DNA of 64,000 nt from Skeletonema tropicum (lineage: Eukaryota; Bacillariophyta; Thalassiosirophyceae; Thalassiosirales; Thalassiosiraceae). The DNA lies in contig CM074133.1 of the NCBI GenBank assembly GCA_037178625.1, positions 1,798,001-1,862,000 on the forward strand. The letters run 5' to 3'. The position numbers were made by a program, and so were the translations under genes. Numbering within the stretch: position 1 is the stretch's first letter; each line of letters begins with the position of its first letter. Of the stretch, positions 41,820 to 51,962 are shown piece by piece. Under the pieces are notes generated by a model that saw only the letters and a program-made list of their open reading frames with translations, was not told the DNA's origin and searched no databases.

Positions 41820-41918
41820 AGCTAATAATCATCTCTACTTTTCTTTCTCCAGGAGAGCTTTTCTCTCCCGCCTCCGCCTTCCCGCCTCTCCTCATCATTT
41901 TCACTTTTTCGAAGATTT

Positions 41919-43220
41919 GCAACAGAGTGAGTCAAAATCTAAAATATTAGGATTTAGATCTAATTGGCGATGACTACGAGAAAGGGTAAGAATTAGGGTA
42001 AGAATCAGGGTAAGAATTCTTACCCTGCAGGGTAAGAATTCTTACCCTGATTCTTACTCTGATTCTTACCCTCTCTGTCAGGGTCAAATATTTCATCGCC
42101 AACTTTTCCGAAAACATTTCAACCCATCACAGCAGCATCACAGCCATCATGGTGGGCCGCTATGCCATAGCACAATCAATTAGGACTCCAACGCATTGTA
42201 AAGCTATGATCGAGATCAGTTTTTGACGTAGAAAACGTTGATGTACTCGGGAAGTCATGAAATTGAGAGCCTGCAGACGTATCGGCGGCTATATCTAACG
42301 CATCGATTTTTGGTCTATTTTGCTGCAGGTGTCAAATAACGTCGACGAGGAAACGCAATAATCGTTCCACAAGGCCCCCGTAGTACCATATTAATATAGA
42401 TGGCTGGTAGGGGTGTTCATAACGCCATGGTATCTGATTTTGATCCACTTAGGCGATGTCTTGCGGGTGTTTTGTGAACAGATTCGTGTGCGGACATAGC
42501 ATCTCATTAGGATGGTAGTAATATACACAGCAACACATTTTATTGCAATTACTCTCCTAAACTATTAATATATGAACTAGAGTCCACATTATATCTCAAG
42601 AGCAAGCCGTCGTGCTGTTTATTTTCCAGTGTTGCAGCCTTGAATTAACAATCAACTTCTGTAATCTCTGTAGAAGACAAGGCAAGTGCTTGTGTGTAGG
42701 TTGCGTCTAAGATAATGTTATTATGAATATAAGGATTATTAATCTCTTTATTATGTGTGTTATTTCTCATTTTAATGTGTATTGTTGCATGGGTCAGCAG
42801 GAAGACACATACATGCATCACGGTTGCGTCAAATAGACTATCTTTTCTTCTAGCTGACAAGCCTTCTTAGATAATGTTGCCGCATGGACCCTCCAGTGCA
42901 GTGCTTCTCAAGAAACATTTGCCAACCCTAGATCCAAAATGATTCCGTCTACTGGTGGTTGCATGTATTGTTCGTTGTTTGTTTGTCACCCTATTCATCT
43001 CTTACTTCATAGCAGATTCGTTCCTGGTTGATGCTTCATCTCTAATACAGAATGCCGCAAATAGGATGATAACAATGGAAATTACCGAATCCTAAGAATC
43101 AGGGTAAGAATTTTCTTACCCTCAGGGTAAGAATTCTCTGATTCTTACCCTCTTTCTCGAAGTCAGAGCTATTTAGATCTAAATCCTCCTCTTTTAGATT
43201 TTGACTTGCTCTGTTGTTGC
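41919..43220. mobile_element. 1.3-kb foldback element with palindrome-rich ends
   Basis: The left end (41919-42104) and right end (43095-43220) are inverted relatives. Both read inward from GCAAC...AGAG, then GTCAAAATCTAAA, AGGATTTAGATCTAA and CGAGAAAG, followed by a run of GGGTAAGAATCA-type blocks. Within the left end the sequence folds on itself: TTGGCGATGA (41964-41973) pairs with TCATCGCCAA (42093-42102), and a perfect 60-bp palindrome (41998-42057) lies inside. The roughly 1-kb interior (42105-43090) has no supported gene. No transposase and no clear target duplication were found. It sits between the TrmB gene and the large fusion gene. Confidence 0.75.
41998..42057. repeat. Perfect 60-bp palindrome
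   Basis: Built from two 22-bp units (CAGGGTAAGAATTCTTACCCTG) that meet at CTGCAG, extended symmetrically by GGTAAGAAT on the left and its complement on the right. It could extrude as a cruciform. Confidence 0.95.
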
Positions 43221-43349
43221 TCTTTGGTCTTTGCACCACGCCATGTCACAATCCAGCCAGCTAGCGTGCAAGAGCAGATGAGCATGCTAGTAGCATCACC
43301 ACAGGCAAAGATACTTTGACGGAGACGTGAGCATTTTGTAGTACTAGTA

Positions 43350-46300
43350 ATGGAGTGGCGTAGAGATCAAGACCGGCGGCGTCAGTCTGGTGCCGAGAAG
43401 AGCGCTTCTTCGTCATTGAATAGCCAACAGCATCTTTCTCGCCGTGTTGCGGGATCAAACAGTAAAACAAACGCCCCCGTCGACAAGGAAAAGTTGAGAG
43501 CATTGTTTTCCCCAGATAGTGACTCCGATGATGATCCTATTGCGGCGATAAAAAGAAGGCAGATTGCTGCTAACAAAAGAAGGAGAGAGTTGAAAAATGT
43601 CGAATCGAAAAGGGCATCAGTTCCTGATGAATTTAGCAGCACCAACAACAACTGCACCAACAACGAGGAAGCAAGCGAAAATAACATATTTCCAAAACGG
43701 CGGTGCACTAAGACGCAAAATAATGATACGATAACAAATGAAAGGGAAGAAGTAAAACAAGTTATCGTGGAACCGTCATTGAGTGATGCAGCTGATTTGA
43801 CTGTGGAGACAAACTTGACGAAAGACATAACATCTACACCAAAGATATCACAATCAGATCTTTTACTGGAGGCATCAACATTGCGGCAAGCACCTACGCT
43901 GAACGAGAAAGAGGTGATAATCGCAGAGAAAGATAATGGAGAAGAATCTCTATCATTAGAAAAAAATGATGCCGCAAATGAAACGGAGCAATCTGCAAAC
44001 AGCAAGTCAGTCGATCTGAATGAAGACGCACCAATGCAGAAATCGTGTGCAGAGTCAGATACAGCTGCAGTGCCAACGATACCTGCAGAAGTTACGCCTG
44101 CAGCAGCTGCACTAGCTACGCCTGCTGAAACGAAACCAATTGTAGCAAAAGAGGTGAAGACGCCCAAGAGTGTTTCATGGACAGCTCTTCACAGTCAACA
44201 CCTTTTGGTACGATCGCCAGTTGTCTTCAATCCAAGAGACAAAGTGGCTGCATTCGATCTTGATCAAACGCTTGCCAATTGGAACGTTTCGCCGGGAAGT
44301 TTCCCCAGCTCTGTCCAACAATATGAGCTGTGGAACTCATCTGTCATTGATAAACTTCGCAAATTAGATAAAGACGGCTACAAGTTAGTTATTTTTTCCA
44401 ACCAAGGAGGTATCAAAGGGGCATTGCAAGGGAAAATTGCAGCGAGAGTGAAGACCATAATTGATTGGATTGCCAAAAAAGTAGGAAGACCCGTCTTTGC
44501 AATTTGCTCAACGATGAGTGGATCGGAATACCACAAACCAAAGTCAGGAATGTGGCAGGTTATGGAAAGCCGTTGCAATGCTGGAGTAGAAGTGCGACCA
44601 GATTTATCATTCTTCGTAGGTGATTCTGATGGAACAGGAGAGGGATATCAACTTGAAGGAGTCGACAAGGCATTTGCCGAAAACGTTGGGCGGCTAAGAA
44701 GTGCGGAGATGAAGTTCTACACCCCCAAAGAATTCTTTGGTGATAGCAATTTCGAACTCCGCAAATCGATACTGCCCAATTCCACATCACCGCCTCGTAT
44801 TATTGTACCTACGAGAGCGACTCTTGAGCGTGCTGCTTTGTTGGGCGGATATCTGACACATCCTATTCTTTTGATTCTCGTTGGAGTGCAAGGAAGTGGA
44901 AAGAGCACCTTTTGCCAAAGTCTTGGGCAGGGATGGTGTCATTTAAGCCAAGATACAATTAAAAGTGGCAGACCTGGAGAGCGTGCTGATGTTGAAATAG
45001 TGGCAAGGTCGATATTGAAGCAAAAGCAAAAGAGTGTTGTGATTGATCGTATGCATCTTGATGCTGCACAGCGTCAACATTTCGTCCGAATAGGAAAGGA
45101 AGCAGGGGTGAATGTGCACTGTTTGGTTTTTGTGGTATCAAAAGATGAAGTATCAAGGCGAGTAAAAGCACGGACAAATCATCCAGGAGGAGTTGAGGGC
45201 GAGCGAGGGGCAAAATTAGCTGTTACTTCATTGTCAAGGATTGTTCCACCGACGTACGATGAGGGCTTCACATTGATCAATCAAGCACATACGGACAATG
45301 CCCCAATTTTGGACTCCTACAGATTTATTGGATCTAATAAAGTGCGGCCAACTAGAAAGTCAATCAGTCTTGGCAACTGTGGTGAGAGGGCGGAATTTGA
45401 GTTGCAAGTGATAACGCTTGGAACGTTCAAATTGAAAAGGCAAGACGTGTCATCGTCGATATCACTTGCCACAAGACTTGGAATAAACTCATTAGATACT
45501 GCTCCAACGTACGAAAATGAGCTTGAAATTGGAAATTCACTACACAGCCAGAAGCAAAAAGTCAGTGTGACAGTAAAGGTGCCCAAGCGGGCAATCCAAC
45601 CCAATCAGGCTCGAGAAGAAGTGATGAAAAGCTTGTCGGCCCTCAAACTCAGATGCGCGGATGTTGTCTTGCTGCATTGGCCACGTGATTTGATCGAAGC
45701 TGATACTTTATTTCCTGTCTGGAAAGAGCTTGAATCGATGAAACAGGAAGGCCTTTGTAAAGTACTTGGAGTTTGCAACTTCTCTATATCAGCTCTACAG
45801 ATGTTGATTCCTTCCTGTACTACGAGACCCTCCATCAATCAAGTTGAAAGGCATCCTCTCCTACCTCAGTACGAGTTACTTGACTATTGCTCATCAGCGG
45901 GCATCGTATTGCAAGCGCATTCGCCTTTGGGTGGCGGCAATTTGCTCCAGCATAGCTCCATCAAAAGAATTGCGAAAGAGAGCGGTATGTCCCCTGCTCA
46001 AAGTTGTATATCCTGGAATTTGCAACAAGGAGTACCAGTGGTTGTCAAATCATCCACTTCATCGCATTTGAGAGAGATCACAGCACTTTTGCAAGATGAT
46101 ACCGACAATTTGGCATTGTCGGCAAATCATATGAAAGAACTCTCTGAGCTAGGCAAACAAAATCATCGCTTTGTTGCCCCTCGATTCATGTTTCGTCCTG
46201 GAACAGTATATTCCTGGGAAGACAACTTACCACAAGAATATGTTGAACCTGTTATTCCCAACACACAGTTTTCAATCGGCATTGGTGAAGAGAAGCTGTC

Positions 46301-46829
46301 GTTTGTTCTTTTTATGGCTGTGCGCGAGAAGAAGTCCAGTGCATTTTCTGAAGGCATTGTAGCATGTGAAGCGAGCTGTCCCCCTAGCGTGCATTCCCAT
46401 TGTTTTCAGAGGGCTGGAACTCGCCACATTACTTTGTTCCAAGGAGACTTGACCAGAAGTCAAGCTCGGACGCTTCGATACGTACAAGATCATACGGACG
46501 TCGACGTCCGTCTGCCTCTGAACATTGATTTCGATGGTTGGATGACGTGGGAAGCAGGCTGTTATTTGAGCGTGGAGCAAAGCTGCAGAAGGAAGCTTGA
46601 GTCCTTGGTGGATAAAATTGTTGGGCTTCCTCAAGGTTCAAGAAAGTGCGATCATTTGAGCTTATACCGAAGCAGAAAATATCCATGGCACGAATTCTGT
46701 GCAGCTGTGAAAAGGATCAAAGTTGAGACCAATAGTCAAGACTGGGGAGGTATTGAAGGCGTTTCTATCCGCCTCAAAATAATGCAAGATGCCTACGAAA
46801 ACTGCATGGTCCTGGCTGGTACAACATAG
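43350..46829 (+). CDS. Four-domain end-healing fusion: PNKP phosphatase, PNKP kinase, aldo-keto reductase, 2H phosphoesterase
   Basis: One uninterrupted frame of 1159 codons. Residues 1-290 are charged low complexity with basic clusters. From about 299 comes a HAD phosphatase like PNKP: AAFDLDQTLANW (nucleophile Asp pair), VIFSNQGGI, HKPKSGMW, FFVGDSDG. From about 510 comes a PNKP-type kinase: GVQGSGKSTF (P-loop), SQDTIKSG, and VVIDRMHLDAAQRQHFV (the family VVIDNTNPD segment). From about 687 to 980 comes an aldo-keto reductase with all four catalytic residues: Asp and Tyr in NSLDTAPTYENE, Lys in TVKVPKRA, His in VVLLHWP. From about 985 to the end comes a 2H phosphoesterase with two H-x-T/S motifs, RHITLF (about 1024) and CDHLSLYR (about 1101). 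Kinase, 3'-phosphatase and cyclic phosphodiesterase are the activities used to heal broken DNA or RNA ends. An oxidoreductase inside such a protein is unexpected. No ligase domain is present. There is no targeting signal; the N-terminal charge clusters would suit a nuclear protein. Confidence 0.85.
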   Translation: MEWRRDQDRRRQSGAEKSASSSLNSQQHLSRRVAGSNSKTNAPVDKEKLRALFSPDSDSDDDPIAAIKRRQIAANKRRRELKNVESKRASVPDEFSSTNNNCTNNEEASENNIFPKRRCTKTQNNDTITNEREEVKQVIVEPSLSDAADLTVETNLTKDITSTPKISQSDLLLEASTLRQAPTLNEKEVIIAEKDNGEESLSLEKNDAANETEQSANSKSVDLNEDAPMQKSCAESDTAAVPTIPAEVTPAAAALATPAETKPIVAKEVKTPKSVSWTALHSQHLLVRSPVVFNPRDKVAAFDLDQTLANWNVSPGSFPSSVQQYELWNSSVIDKLRKLDKDGYKLVIFSNQGGIKGALQGKIAARVKTIIDWIAKKVGRPVFAICSTMSGSEYHKPKSGMWQVMESRCNAGVEVRPDLSFFVGDSDGTGEGYQLEGVDKAFAENVGRLRSAEMKFYTPKEFFGDSNFELRKSILPNSTSPPRIIVPTRATLERAALLGGYLTHPILLILVGVQGSGKSTFCQSLGQGWCHLSQDTIKSGRPGERADVEIVARSILKQKQKSVVIDRMHLDAAQRQHFVRIGKEAGVNVHCLVFVVSKDEVSRRVKARTNHPGGVEGERGAKLAVTSLSRIVPPTYDEGFTLINQAHTDNAPILDSYRFIGSNKVRPTRKSISLGNCGERAEFELQVITLGTFKLKRQDVSSSISLATRLGINSLDTAPTYENELEIGNSLHSQKQKVSVTVKVPKRAIQPNQAREEVMKSLSALKLRCADVVLLHWPRDLIEADTLFPVWKELESMKQEGLCKVLGVCNFSISALQMLIPSCTTRPSINQVERHPLLPQYELLDYCSSAGIVLQAHSPLGGGNLLQHSSIKRIAKESGMSPAQSCISWNLQQGVPVVVKSSTSSHLREITALLQDDTDNLALSANHMKELSELGKQNHRFVAPRFMFRPGTVYSWEDNLPQEYVEPVIPNTQFSIGIGEEKLSFVLFMAVREKKSSAFSEGIVACEASCPPSVHSHCFQRAGTRHITLFQGDLTRSQARTLRYVQDHTDVDVRLPLNIDFDGWMTWEAGCYLSVEQSCRRKLESLVDKIVGLPQGSRKCDHLSLYRSRKYPWHEFCAAVKRIKVETNSQDWGGIEGVSIRLKIMQDAYENCMVLAGTT

Positions 46830-47216
46830 GTAATTCTGATCACAAGATGAACAGCACCTCACATACTTACCTGCTTATCTTATATATATGAACTCTAATC
46901 TAAGGCAGAAAGTAAAAGTATCTAGGTACCATCAAGCACCACTTAATATATCTAAGATAGCCATTGTATTTCTTTTCCCTTGTACCTCCGCGCGCCAAAC
47001 AAGCAAAGCAAAAAAAAGGCAAAAAGCGGAACGAACGACGAACGCGAACTCATTAAGTAGACGGAGCCAGCAGGCAGGGTGTATCATCATAAAAGAATCC
47101 TTGTGGAGGGAACAGCCCTATGAAAACATCTAAGTACCCGCAAGTCGTTCCCTGCAGCTCTCATTGACAGCGTAGATTGATTAGAACTATATGGACTACA
47201 CAAACTATTGTCTAGA
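46830..47216. other. Intergenic, fusion gene to histidine phosphatase
   Basis: No gene or repeat recognised. Confidence 0.4.
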
Positions 47217-48222
47217 ATGTTCTTTGTGCGTTGTCTACAAGCGAGGCGCCGGTGCTTTTCTTCGGTGTCAAATAATTTTGAATTCATTCATAAACCCGAT
47301 TTTAGACCTAGAAGAATAATATTGTTACGGCATGGCCAATCTCTCGGAAACGCAGATGAAAGCGCTTATGTGACTACTGCAGATTGGAGAATACCTTTGA
47401 CAAACTTGGGTAAAGAACAGGCAGCAGATGCAGGAAGGTGTCTACGTGAAAAAATTAACGAAGAAGATGCCAAAGTGATTTTCTATCATTCTCCTTATCT
47501 CAGAACTAAACAAACACTCGATGAGTTATTGCCGTACTTCAGTGATAACGAGATATTATCCTGTCTTGAGGAACCGCGTATTTCTGAACAACAAATAGGC
47601 AACTTTCAAAACGTTCAACAAGTGCTCGATGCCAAAAAAGAGAGATCCAAAGTGAGAAACAGATTAAATGAGATTGGATGTTTTTTGGATTTTGTACTCA
47701 TCATTTCTCACTTCTTTGCTTTTTCAAGTTCGGTAGATTCTTCTACAGATTTCCTAGTGGTGAGTGCAGGCAAAGTTTATCTACCTTTATGTTTATGATG
47801 ACATCATGAGGGAACTAATTTACACTATCTTACTCTAATACAATGCACTCTATGTAGGAGAAGCTGGGCTTGATGTATATAATCGAGTATCGAGTTTTAT
47901 TCCGACTCTGGTGAGGGACTTGGACCGACATCGTCGTTCCGGAATTGATATGGACAACGTAAATGTAGTGATTGTCACTCATGGACTAGCCCTTCGACTC
48001 TTTTTAATGCGCTGGTTTCAATGGAGTGTTGAATGCTTTGAAGAGAGCCAAAATCCAGGCAACTGTGAGCTTGTAACAATGAACAAAAGGAAAGATCATG
48101 AGGGACATGCTTGGATGGAACTTGAGGAAAAAGATCGCCAGTCTTTGTGTCTTTCTGATGATTGCTCCGTTCCGAGAAACGTACATATTCATCGAAAGAA
48201 TGCTGGCTCTGTTGTGAAATGA
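47217..48222 (+). CDS. Histidine phosphatase (phosphoglycerate-mutase-like), probably mitochondrial
   Basis: Three exons give one frame: 47217-47651, 47729-47759 (a 31-base micro-exon) and 47858-48222. The RHG motif is in IILLRHGQSLGN, with YHSPYLRTKQT (second Arg), EEPRISEQQIGNFQ, the micro-exon FGRFFYRFPSG completed by GEAGLDVYNRV, and VVIVTHGLALRLFLMRW carrying the second catalytic His. The ATG used follows three non-ATG codons of the longer frame. The start MFFVRCLQARRRCFSS is Arg/Ser-rich and amphipathic, suggesting mitochondrial import. The substrate is not readable; the FYRFPxGES-type segment is seen in the SHP/YK23-like branch that acts on sugar phosphates. Confidence 0.85.
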
Positions 48223-48722
48223 AATTTCAAGCCTAGATATTTCCTTCGTCCCAATTGAACTTTGTCCGCAAAGAGCGCTGTTTCTACAATCCAAGGTATT
48301 GTACAAACTGAAAAGGGAACATGTGTGTAAATTAGAATACAATGAGTTAGTCACATAGTAGCATCGCAGAAGAGCTCGTATAGACACTCAATTTCTTATT
48401 GTTAGGTCAAAATAGGCATCAAGCATGGGAACCAGAAGCCACAAGTACCACCGCCTCTAATGGATAAGGAACAATAGGCAAGACCAAAGAAGAGTTCAAG
48501 ATATTATGAGAGCACAAGCCTGGCTCAAAATTAGGCAAGCGTCACTACTAAGTAAGGAGCTAGGAGGAGGAAGATTCTTCTTCGTACGCACTTTGTTATG
48601 ACGTCGGAATTAATAGAATAATGATTACAAGTTTTTCCAAGTTCTAGCTCTTTCCCCGGAGGCGAGTGACGCCCGACCTCCCACTGATCACTTTTTTGTC
48701 CACAAGATAATAACTAATAACC
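48223..48722. other. Intergenic
   Basis: No gene, RNA or repeat recognised in about 500 bases. Confidence 0.4.
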
Positions 48723-50042
48723 ATGTTGTCCAGCAAAGTAGCACGTAGCCTGTCTAGCCGTTCATCCTCACCATGGATGAGACATCTGAACTCAATCTGC
48801 AGCAATGGGAGCAGCAAGGCGGCCTCCAGCTCCTCTGTTGTTTCGCTCCGCCGCTGCCTGAGCAGTAAGGAGTCCAACTGGATCCCTGACGTCTCATTGG
48901 ACACTGATGTCGTTCACGGCGGGGTAGTTCCCTGTGAAAAGACTGGCGCTATCCTCACTCCAGTCTACATGAGCACCACCTTTGTTCAAGAGTCTGTGGA
49001 CAAATATCTCGAGAAGGGGTACAGCTACAGCCGAACCAACAATCCCACTGTCAAAATGCTCGAGGAGAAAGTGGCCAAGATTGAAAATGGTTACGACTCC
49101 ATTTGTGTTAGCACCGGAATGGCGGCCACTGCATCATGCATCAATGCCTTCATGAACACAGGAGACCACTGTGTTATCACCAACTGCAGCTATGGTGGCA
49201 CAAACCGCATCTGTCGCGAGCAGTTCATGCCTCTCGGGATGGAATTTAGCTTCGTCGATTTTACCGATCCCAAAAACGTGGAGGCAGCAATTAAGCCCAA
49301 CACAAAGCTCATCTTTAGTGAGAGTCCTACCAACCCAACTTTGACTTTGGCCGATTTGGATGCTATTTCTGAGATTGCTCAAAAGCACGGCATTCTTCAC
49401 GTGTGCGACTCTACGTTTGCAACTCCTTATGTCTGCCGCCCTCTCGATCATGGGTGCGATCTGACCATCCAATCCCTCACCAAGTATTACGATGGATTGA
49501 ACATTGGAACAGGCGGAGCTCTTGTGGCCAAAACTCCTGAACTTTATGAACGCATCAAACTTGTCCAAAACATGCATGGAAACATCATGGCGCCTATGAC
49601 AGCCTATTTGATGCTCCAAACTATGAAAACTATGGGATTGCGTATCCGTCAACAATCTGCATCAGCCATGAAAATTGCAACATTCTTGGAATCTCATCCT
49701 AAGGTGAGCAAGGTTGTTTATCCTGGATTAGCAAGTCATCCCCAAAAGGAATTGGCGGATAGGCAACATAGAGATGGATTGCATGGCGGTATGCTCTGGT
49801 TTGATGTCAAGGGTGATCCCATCAAATTGATGGACACCATTAAGAGACCCTGGACATTGTGTGAGAACTTGGGTGCTACTGAGAGTATTATCACTGCCTG
49901 TGCTGTCATGACGCATGCTAATATGATTCGTGAAGATCGTTTGAAGGTTGGAATCACTGATGGATTCATTCGCATTTCTGTTGGTATTGAAGATCCTGAC
50001 GACTTGATCCGTGGATTGGATGATGCTTTGAACCAGCTCTAA
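48723..50042 (+). CDS. PLP-dependent Cys/Met metabolism enzyme (cystathionine gamma-synthase / methionine gamma-lyase family)
   Basis: A single exon of 439 residues. The first 50 are Ser/Arg-rich (MLSSKVARSLSSRSSSPWMR), a likely mitochondrial presequence. Family motifs are in order: TPVYMSTTFVQ, GYSYSRTNNPTV, VSTGMAATASCI, TNCSYGGTNR, ESPTNPTLTLADL, VCDSTFATPYVCRPLDHGCD and the PLP-lysine segment SLTKYYDG (Lys about 253). The C-terminal IRISVGIEDPDDLIRGLDDAL is typical. Enzymes of this family catalyse gamma-replacement, gamma- or beta-elimination, and the exact reaction cannot be fixed from motifs. The DGLNIG after the lysine differs from the NGHSD of classic cystathionine gamma-synthase and is nearer methionine gamma-lyase-like proteins. 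Confidence 0.85.
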   Translation: MLSSKVARSLSSRSSSPWMRHLNSICSNGSSKAASSSSVVSLRRCLSSKESNWIPDVSLDTDVVHGGVVPCEKTGAILTPVYMSTTFVQESVDKYLEKGYSYSRTNNPTVKMLEEKVAKIENGYDSICVSTGMAATASCINAFMNTGDHCVITNCSYGGTNRICREQFMPLGMEFSFVDFTDPKNVEAAIKPNTKLIFSESPTNPTLTLADLDAISEIAQKHGILHVCDSTFATPYVCRPLDHGCDLTIQSLTKYYDGLNIGTGGALVAKTPELYERIKLVQNMHGNIMAPMTAYLMLQTMKTMGLRIRQQSASAMKIATFLESHPKVSKVVYPGLASHPQKELADRQHRDGLHGGMLWFDVKGDPIKLMDTIKRPWTLCENLGATESIITACAVMTHANMIREDRLKVGITDGFIRISVGIEDPDDLIRGLDDALNQL

Positions 50043-50278
50043 AGATATTTGGGGGCTGTCATATGGGATTAAAATTGCATACTCTGATGGGATGGGTAAA
50101 ATGGAGTAATCAGGCTCGCCGACATTCGATGAGTACAAGCATGACTGGAGTGTGCAAGAAGTTGGTTATGTATCAATACAACTCCAAATGTTTGGATTGA
50201 TCATTCTTAAGAAAATATAACTCCTATAAGTAAGTTAGTAGGATAGCGCTATTGGAACAAAATTGCACTTCATTCTAC

Positions 50279-51379
50279 TCAAAACGGTGCAGAACATTCA
50301 AATGAAAGCTCCTCCTTTGTAACTGGGTGCCTGAAACTAATTGATTTTGCGTGCACACACATTGGCTTTCCAGCCGAAGCACTTGCGATAGCTTGCTGCA
50401 GTTCTGCACTTGCCTTATCCTCTGGCAAGGCAGATTCATCCAATCCCCCATTGGCGGCAGCTTCGCCGTTGAACCCGTATACAGTGTCTCCGACAATTGG
50501 GTGGCCAATAGCTGCACAATGAACATTTAATTGGTGAGTTCTTCCAGAGATACTGGTGAGAGTGAGTCTGGAGACATCATTTCCATCTAAATCTTCCCTG
50601 GAAACAACATCATATTCAGTTTGACTTTCTTTGGGACTTTCCAATATTTTCTTTCCCACTTCTTCCTGGTTCAACTCTATCAAAGCTCTCTGATGTTCAT
50701 CTGTTGAGACTCTCATATACGGCGGATATTCGTAGTCTCTCATCAAAGGTAAATCAATAGATCCACTGTCTTGTGCAACATTTCCACATACCAAGGCCTC
50801 ATACTTGCGAGTGACCTTTCGTGTTCGAAACAAACTGTTCATGCCTCTCAAGGCAGCGTTGGTGCGTGCAAAAACAACAAGTCCAGAGGTGTCCATTCCC
50901 AATCGGTGAACAACCATTTTATCCATACGTCCGGATTCAGAACCGAAGCGCTCGAAAACAGCCTTGTTCAAAGAGGGGTTGTCCTCTTTCCCAGGAATCG
51001 TGAGTACACCGCAAGGCTTATTCACAACTATAATGTGTTCATCTTCAAACACCACATCTATATCCTGTTGCCAATGAGTAGTCGGTAGCAGTGCTTGAAC
51101 ATCAGAAAGAAGAAACTAAAAAGTTGTAGATCGAAATTGAAGATGCAGGATACTCACATCCGGCGAAATAGCAGCTGACGCTCTGTCTCTCTCTTGCAAC
51201 TTTGCCATCTGTACCTTCAACTTTGCTTGAATGTCAGAGGAACTGAGAAATAGCGAAGTAGCCGATGATGTTTTGCCAAAATCATGACCACTTCTTCTGT
51301 GCATTTGAGGTGATAGAAACGCATGACTGGGCTGCAAGGCTGCTTGCAGCAAGAAAGTCAGCATCAGCCACCTCATCAT
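50279..51379 (-). CDS. RluA-type pseudouridine synthase, paralog A, plastid-targeted
   Basis: Exon 1 (51379-51158) gives MMRWLMLTFLLQAALQPS followed by HAFLSP, a signal plus plastid motif, then a helical segment KLQERDRASAAISPD. A GTGAGT donor joins in phase to exon 2 (51064-50279), DIDVVFEDEHIIVVNKPCG. The catalytic motif HRLGMDTSGLVVFA (Asp nucleophile in L-x-M-D-T-S-G), RKVTRKYEALV, GRTHQLNVHCA and GHPIVGDTVYG are all present. Such enzymes convert uridine to pseudouridine in rRNA or tRNA. The gene is the left partner of a duplicated pair; the second copy is at 54119-55421. The frame upstream of the chosen ATG in exon 1 is not conserved in character. Confidence 0.9.
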
Positions 51380-51962
51380 TACGCAAAAATGCTGCAAGAT
51401 TATAGAGAGCGATGGGAAAGCCCTTGACACCGATGCCTTCTGCTGATGTACAAATTTTTCAAGTACAACTGACATAAAAAATGTGCTGATAGATGGCAGA
51501 TGGGAAACCAGGTAGGCCGGCTGTCGGCTGTCGGCGTCACCAAATTGGGCGTCACTGATTTTATTATTTGTGCCTGCGTCAAAAATCTGAGAAGAGCTTA
51601 AACCAACCTTGAAATTTCGGTGTACATGCGTTGGAATCAATACAATACATTTACATACACTATGAATTAAGCTTCCTCAATAGAATTTGAGACAAAATTA
51701 AAACACACTTTGAATTGAATCAACAAGTTTATATCAACGAAGCTGCGAAAGGAGGAAAACGCTCCGGAGTTGTCCGGAGGCGTCTCTAATACTTGTCCAC
51801 AAGGAGATACCAGAGTTCTGCGTAGGAATCCGTGGAGCAATGCTCTTTTTGTTCTGCAGTGAACAGTGGAGATGAATTCGTGCTCTAGCTGGCGCCACCA
51901 CCAATGCAAGCAATTCTGCAGCAGCTACAACATACCGAACCAAGCCCAAGCAATACAGTACC
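51380..51962. other. Divergent intergenic region
   Basis: Lies between the start of pseudouridine synthase A and the start of the unknown gene to the right. It presumably holds both promoters; no motif was recognised. Confidence 0.4.

Noticed and set aside
41919..43220. Target-site duplication for the 1.3-kb element
   Set aside because: The bases just outside the inverted ends (GAAGATTT and TCTTTGGT) do not match; no duplication can be claimed.
43382..44167. 261-codon minus-strand frame under the fusion gene
   Set aside because: Ser/Phe/Val-rich complement of the low-complexity N-terminus of the real gene; no ordered motif.
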